DNA from: Streptomyces virginiae | GTDB taxonomy: Bacteria; Actinomycetota; Actinomycetes; Streptomycetales; Streptomycetaceae | Direction: 5' to 3' | Length of the DNA: 64,000 bases | NCBI RefSeq assembly: GCF_000720455.1 | Contig: NZ_JOAK01000007.1 | Location: forward strand, 62,001 to 126,000 | In this document: positions 61,900 through 64,000 of the stretch, piece by piece | How positions within the stretch are numbered: the first letter of the stretch is position 1 | Layout of the letters: each line of letters starts with the position of its first letter | Notes under the pieces: generated by a model | What the model was told of the DNA's origin: nothing | What the model saw: the letters and a program-made list of their open reading frames with translations, nothing else | Databases searched by the model: none | Made by a program: the position numbers and the translations under genes

Positions 61900-64000
61900 A
61901 TGTCCGAACTCTCCGCTGTGCCCATTCCCGACCAGGACGAGGGCCTGACCCGGCTCCGCGACCTGCTGGCCGGGGTCAACAGTGACTACGACCGCCAGGT
62001 CGATCCGCAGGAGCCCTTGATCCTCGACTCGTTGGACGCCGTACGCTTCAAGTCCGCGATCGACACCGCCTGCACGACCGACCTCCCGCTGGAGATCTTC
62101 TTCGGCCACTGCACGCTCGAGACGCTCGCCTCGGCGCTGCTCAACCATGGTACGGACGGCGGGGCCGTCCCGCAGCTGGTTCCGTCACCCGGCCGCGACC
62201 ACGAGCCCTTCGAACTCACCGACGTCCAGCAGGCCTACTGGCTGGGCAGCCGGGGCTTCGACCTCGGCGGGCGCTCCGCCCACTTCTACGTCGAAGTGGA
62301 CCTTTTCGCCGCCGACCGCGCGCGCGTCGAGGAGGCCTTCAACACCCTCATCGGCCGCCACGGCATGCTGCGGGCGACGCTGCTGCCCGACGGCCGCCAG
62401 CAGGTGGCGCGGGAGGTCCCGTACTACCGCTTCCGCCACGGCGACCTGAGCGGGCTCCCCGAGGCCGACGGACGATGTCGCCTCGAAGAGACCCGCGAGG
62501 AGATGGCCGCCCAGGTCTTCGACCCGCACACCTGGCCCCTGTACGACATACGCACCCACCAGCTGGACCCCGGCCGGCTCCGCCTCCACATCAGCGTCGA
62601 CCTCCTCTTCGTCGACGCGGGCAGCATCCAGGTCCTGCTGGCCGAGTGGATCCGCCTGATCCTCGACGCCGACTCCCTCGGTGCGGCCCCCGAAGCCACC
62701 TTCCGCGACTACCTCGACGGCGTCGCCGCCCACCGCACGCAGCCCGGCCACGAGCAGGCCCGCGCGTACTGGCTGGACCGCGTCGACACGCTGCCGCCGG
62801 CTCCCGAACTGCCCGTCCGGGCCGTCGCCCACGCCCAGGCCCCCGCCTTCGTACGCCGCGAGCGCAGGCTGCCCGGCCGGGTGTGGCGGCAGGTCCGCGA
62901 CCGCGCGAACGCCCTGGGCGTCACGCCGTCGGTGCTGCTGTGCGCCGCGTACGCACAGGTGCTGCGCACCTGGAGCCGCTCGTCCCGGTTCACCCTCAAC
63001 CTGACCCTCGCCGACCGGCCGCGCTGGCACGCCGACATCGACCGGCTGATCGGCGACTTCACCAGCACGATCCTGCTGGAGTGCGACCTCGGCGGCGCAC
63101 CGGACCTGGCCACGGCCGCGACCCGGATCCAGGAACAGCTGCGCCGCGACCTCGCCCACGCCCGCTTCAGCGGTGTCGAGGTGCAGCGCGAGCTGGCCCG
63201 CCGAGGGGACGGCACCCAGGCGCGGATGCCCGTCGTCTTCACCAGCCTGCTGCGCGAGCAGGACAGCCTCGGCGCGCTCGAAGGCATGGTCTTCGAGACC
63301 GGATACGCCGTCTCCCAGACCCCGCAGGTCTACCTGGACAACCAGGTCGTGGCCCGCGGCAGCGACCTGCTGATCAGCTGGGACGCCGTCGAGGAGGTTT
63401 TCCCCGAGGGCGTGCTCGACGACATGTTCACCGCCTACGTCGACCTGGTCGGGCGCATCGCGGAGCAGGAGCGGCCCGCACCGGTCGGCCTGCCGGAGCG
63501 GCAGCTCGCCGTCCGCAGGTCCGTGAACGACACCACGGGTCCGCAGCCCGGCGAACTCCTGCACGCCGCGATCGGCCGGCAGGCCGCCGCACACCCCGAC
63601 GCGCCGGCCGTGATCAGCGCCGACGCCACCCTCACCTACGGGGAACTCGACCGCCGCGCCGACGGGATCGCCCACCGGCTGCGCGAGCTGGGCGCGGCGC
63701 CGAACACCCTGGTCGCCGTCCTCATGCACAAGGGCTGGGAGCAGGTCCCCGCCGTCCTGGGCGTGCTCCGCGCCGGCGCGGCCTACCTGCCCGTGGACGC
63801 GGGCCTGCCGCGCGAGCGCGTCGACCAGCTGCTGGAGGCGGGCGGGGTGAGAGTGGCGGTCACCCAGCCCGGCGCCTACGTCCCGCAGGGCGTCACCGGC
63901 CTGACCGTGGAGCGGGAGCCGGGACGTGACGCGGCGGACGAACCGGTCCCGGTCCCGGCCGCGGCCACCGGCCCCGACGACCTCGCCTACGTCATCTTCA
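61900..64000 (+). CDS. Nonribosomal peptide synthetase: carrier, heterocyclisation, adenylation (3' end outside)
   Basis: The frame is open from ATG 61900 to the window edge (700 codons). Residues about 15-85 are a carrier domain with the pantetheine Ser in LILDSLDAVRF (Ser 44). Residues about 105-530 are a condensation-superfamily domain of the cyclisation type: ELTDVQQAYWLG opens it, DLLFVDAGS (234-242) is the DxxxxDxxS motif that replaces HHxxxDG, and MPVVFTSLL is near 444. An adenylation domain begins near 555 (LTYGELDRRADGI, LRAGAAYLPVDAGLPRERV). This order is that of pyochelin-, yersiniabactin- and coelibactin-type synthetases, which start from an aryl group and cyclise Cys, Ser or Thr to thiazoline or oxazoline rings. 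GGGGAA precedes the ATG. Confidence 0.9.
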   Translation, partial: MSELSAVPIPDQDEGLTRLRDLLAGVNSDYDRQVDPQEPLILDSLDAVRFKSAIDTACTTDLPLEIFFGHCTLETLASALLNHGTDGGAVPQLVPSPGRDHEPFELTDVQQAYWLGSRGFDLGGRSAHFYVEVDLFAADRARVEEAFNTLIGRHGMLRATLLPDGRQQVAREVPYYRFRHGDLSGLPEADGRCRLEETREEMAAQVFDPHTWPLYDIRTHQLDPGRLRLHISVDLLFVDAGSIQVLLAEWIRLILDADSLGAAPEATFRDYLDGVAAHRTQPGHEQARAYWLDRVDTLPPAPELPVRAVAHAQAPAFVRRERRLPGRVWRQVRDRANALGVTPSVLLCAAYAQVLRTWSRSSRFTLNLTLADRPRWHADIDRLIGDFTSTILLECDLGGAPDLATAATRIQEQLRRDLAHARFSGVEVQRELARRGDGTQARMPVVFTSLLREQDSLGALEGMVFETGYAVSQTPQVYLDNQVVARGSDLLISWDAVEEVFPEGVLDDMFTAYVDLVGRIAEQERPAPVGLPERQLAVRRSVNDTTGPQPGELLHAAIGRQAAAHPDAPAVISADATLTYGELDRRADGIAHRLRELGAAPNTLVAVLMHKGWEQVPAVLGVLRAGAAYLPVDAGLPRERVDQLLEAGGVRVAVTQPGAYVPQGVTGLTVEREPGRDAADEPVPVPAAATGPDDLAYVIF

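Overview
The window looks like a chromosomal piece of a Streptomyces or very close relative. GC is very high throughout, many genes start with GTG, the -10 hexamers are TAGRRT-like, and the family set is typical of the genus: DUF5999, XRE/DUF397/HATPase trio, MurT-GatD, a urease cluster without ureE, and rare TTA codons that imply bldA control. I saw no insertion sequence, integrase, tRNA, rRNA or CRISPR array. From memory, much of 1-46 kb follows the order of a conserved part of the S. coelicolor chromosome (sbcDC, purB, bio, ure, pfkA, murT-gatD). From about 48 kb onward it becomes accessory.

Layout: 1-5 kb holds a YigZ remnant, sbcDC (DNA hairpin nuclease) and an Lrp regulator divergent from a rhodanese. 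5.9-13 kb holds a DUF885 protein, a membrane-anchored ACT-GNAT fusion, a Tat-exported PhoD phosphatase, an alpha/beta hydrolase and a GntR/HutC regulator with a DasR-like operator. 13-19 kb holds a ROK regulator and a two-component system divergent from an ABC-2 exporter, separated by a 36-bp palindrome. 19-25 kb holds purB with an overlapping mug whose best start is CTG, an SGNH hydrolase and a pair of CBS/CorC membrane proteins. 25-30 kb holds biotin synthesis: bioB-bioA-bioD divergent from bioF. 30-31.7 kb holds the XRE/DUF397/HATPase trio. 32-36.6 kb holds ureABCFGD.

36.7-47.5 kb holds a secreted peptidase-like hydrolase, an acyltransferase, a CtaG-like copper protein, phosphofructokinase, the MurT-GatD peptidoglycan amidation pair, peptide deformylase, and a TetR gene divergent from an acyl-CoA dehydrogenase with two palindromic operators between them. 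47.5-51.6 kb holds small Streptomyces proteins, a STAND ATPase without a DNA-binding domain and an FN3 lipoprotein. 51.7-56.9 kb is a five-gene solute ABC importer preceded by a near-perfect Nur (nickel repressor) box, so it is most likely nikABCDE, which would feed the urease in the same window.

The right end (59-64 kb) is the most unusual part. A streptavidin gene (TTA codon at position 8, with changes at biotin-pocket positions 79 and 90) is followed on the same strand by an MFS exporter, a short-chain dehydrogenase lacking the catalytic tyrosine, and an NRPS that opens with carrier, heterocyclisation and adenylation domains and runs off the window. This looks like the edge of a natural-product cluster making a thiazoline/oxazoline-type peptide or siderophore, with a biotin-sequestering protein beside it.
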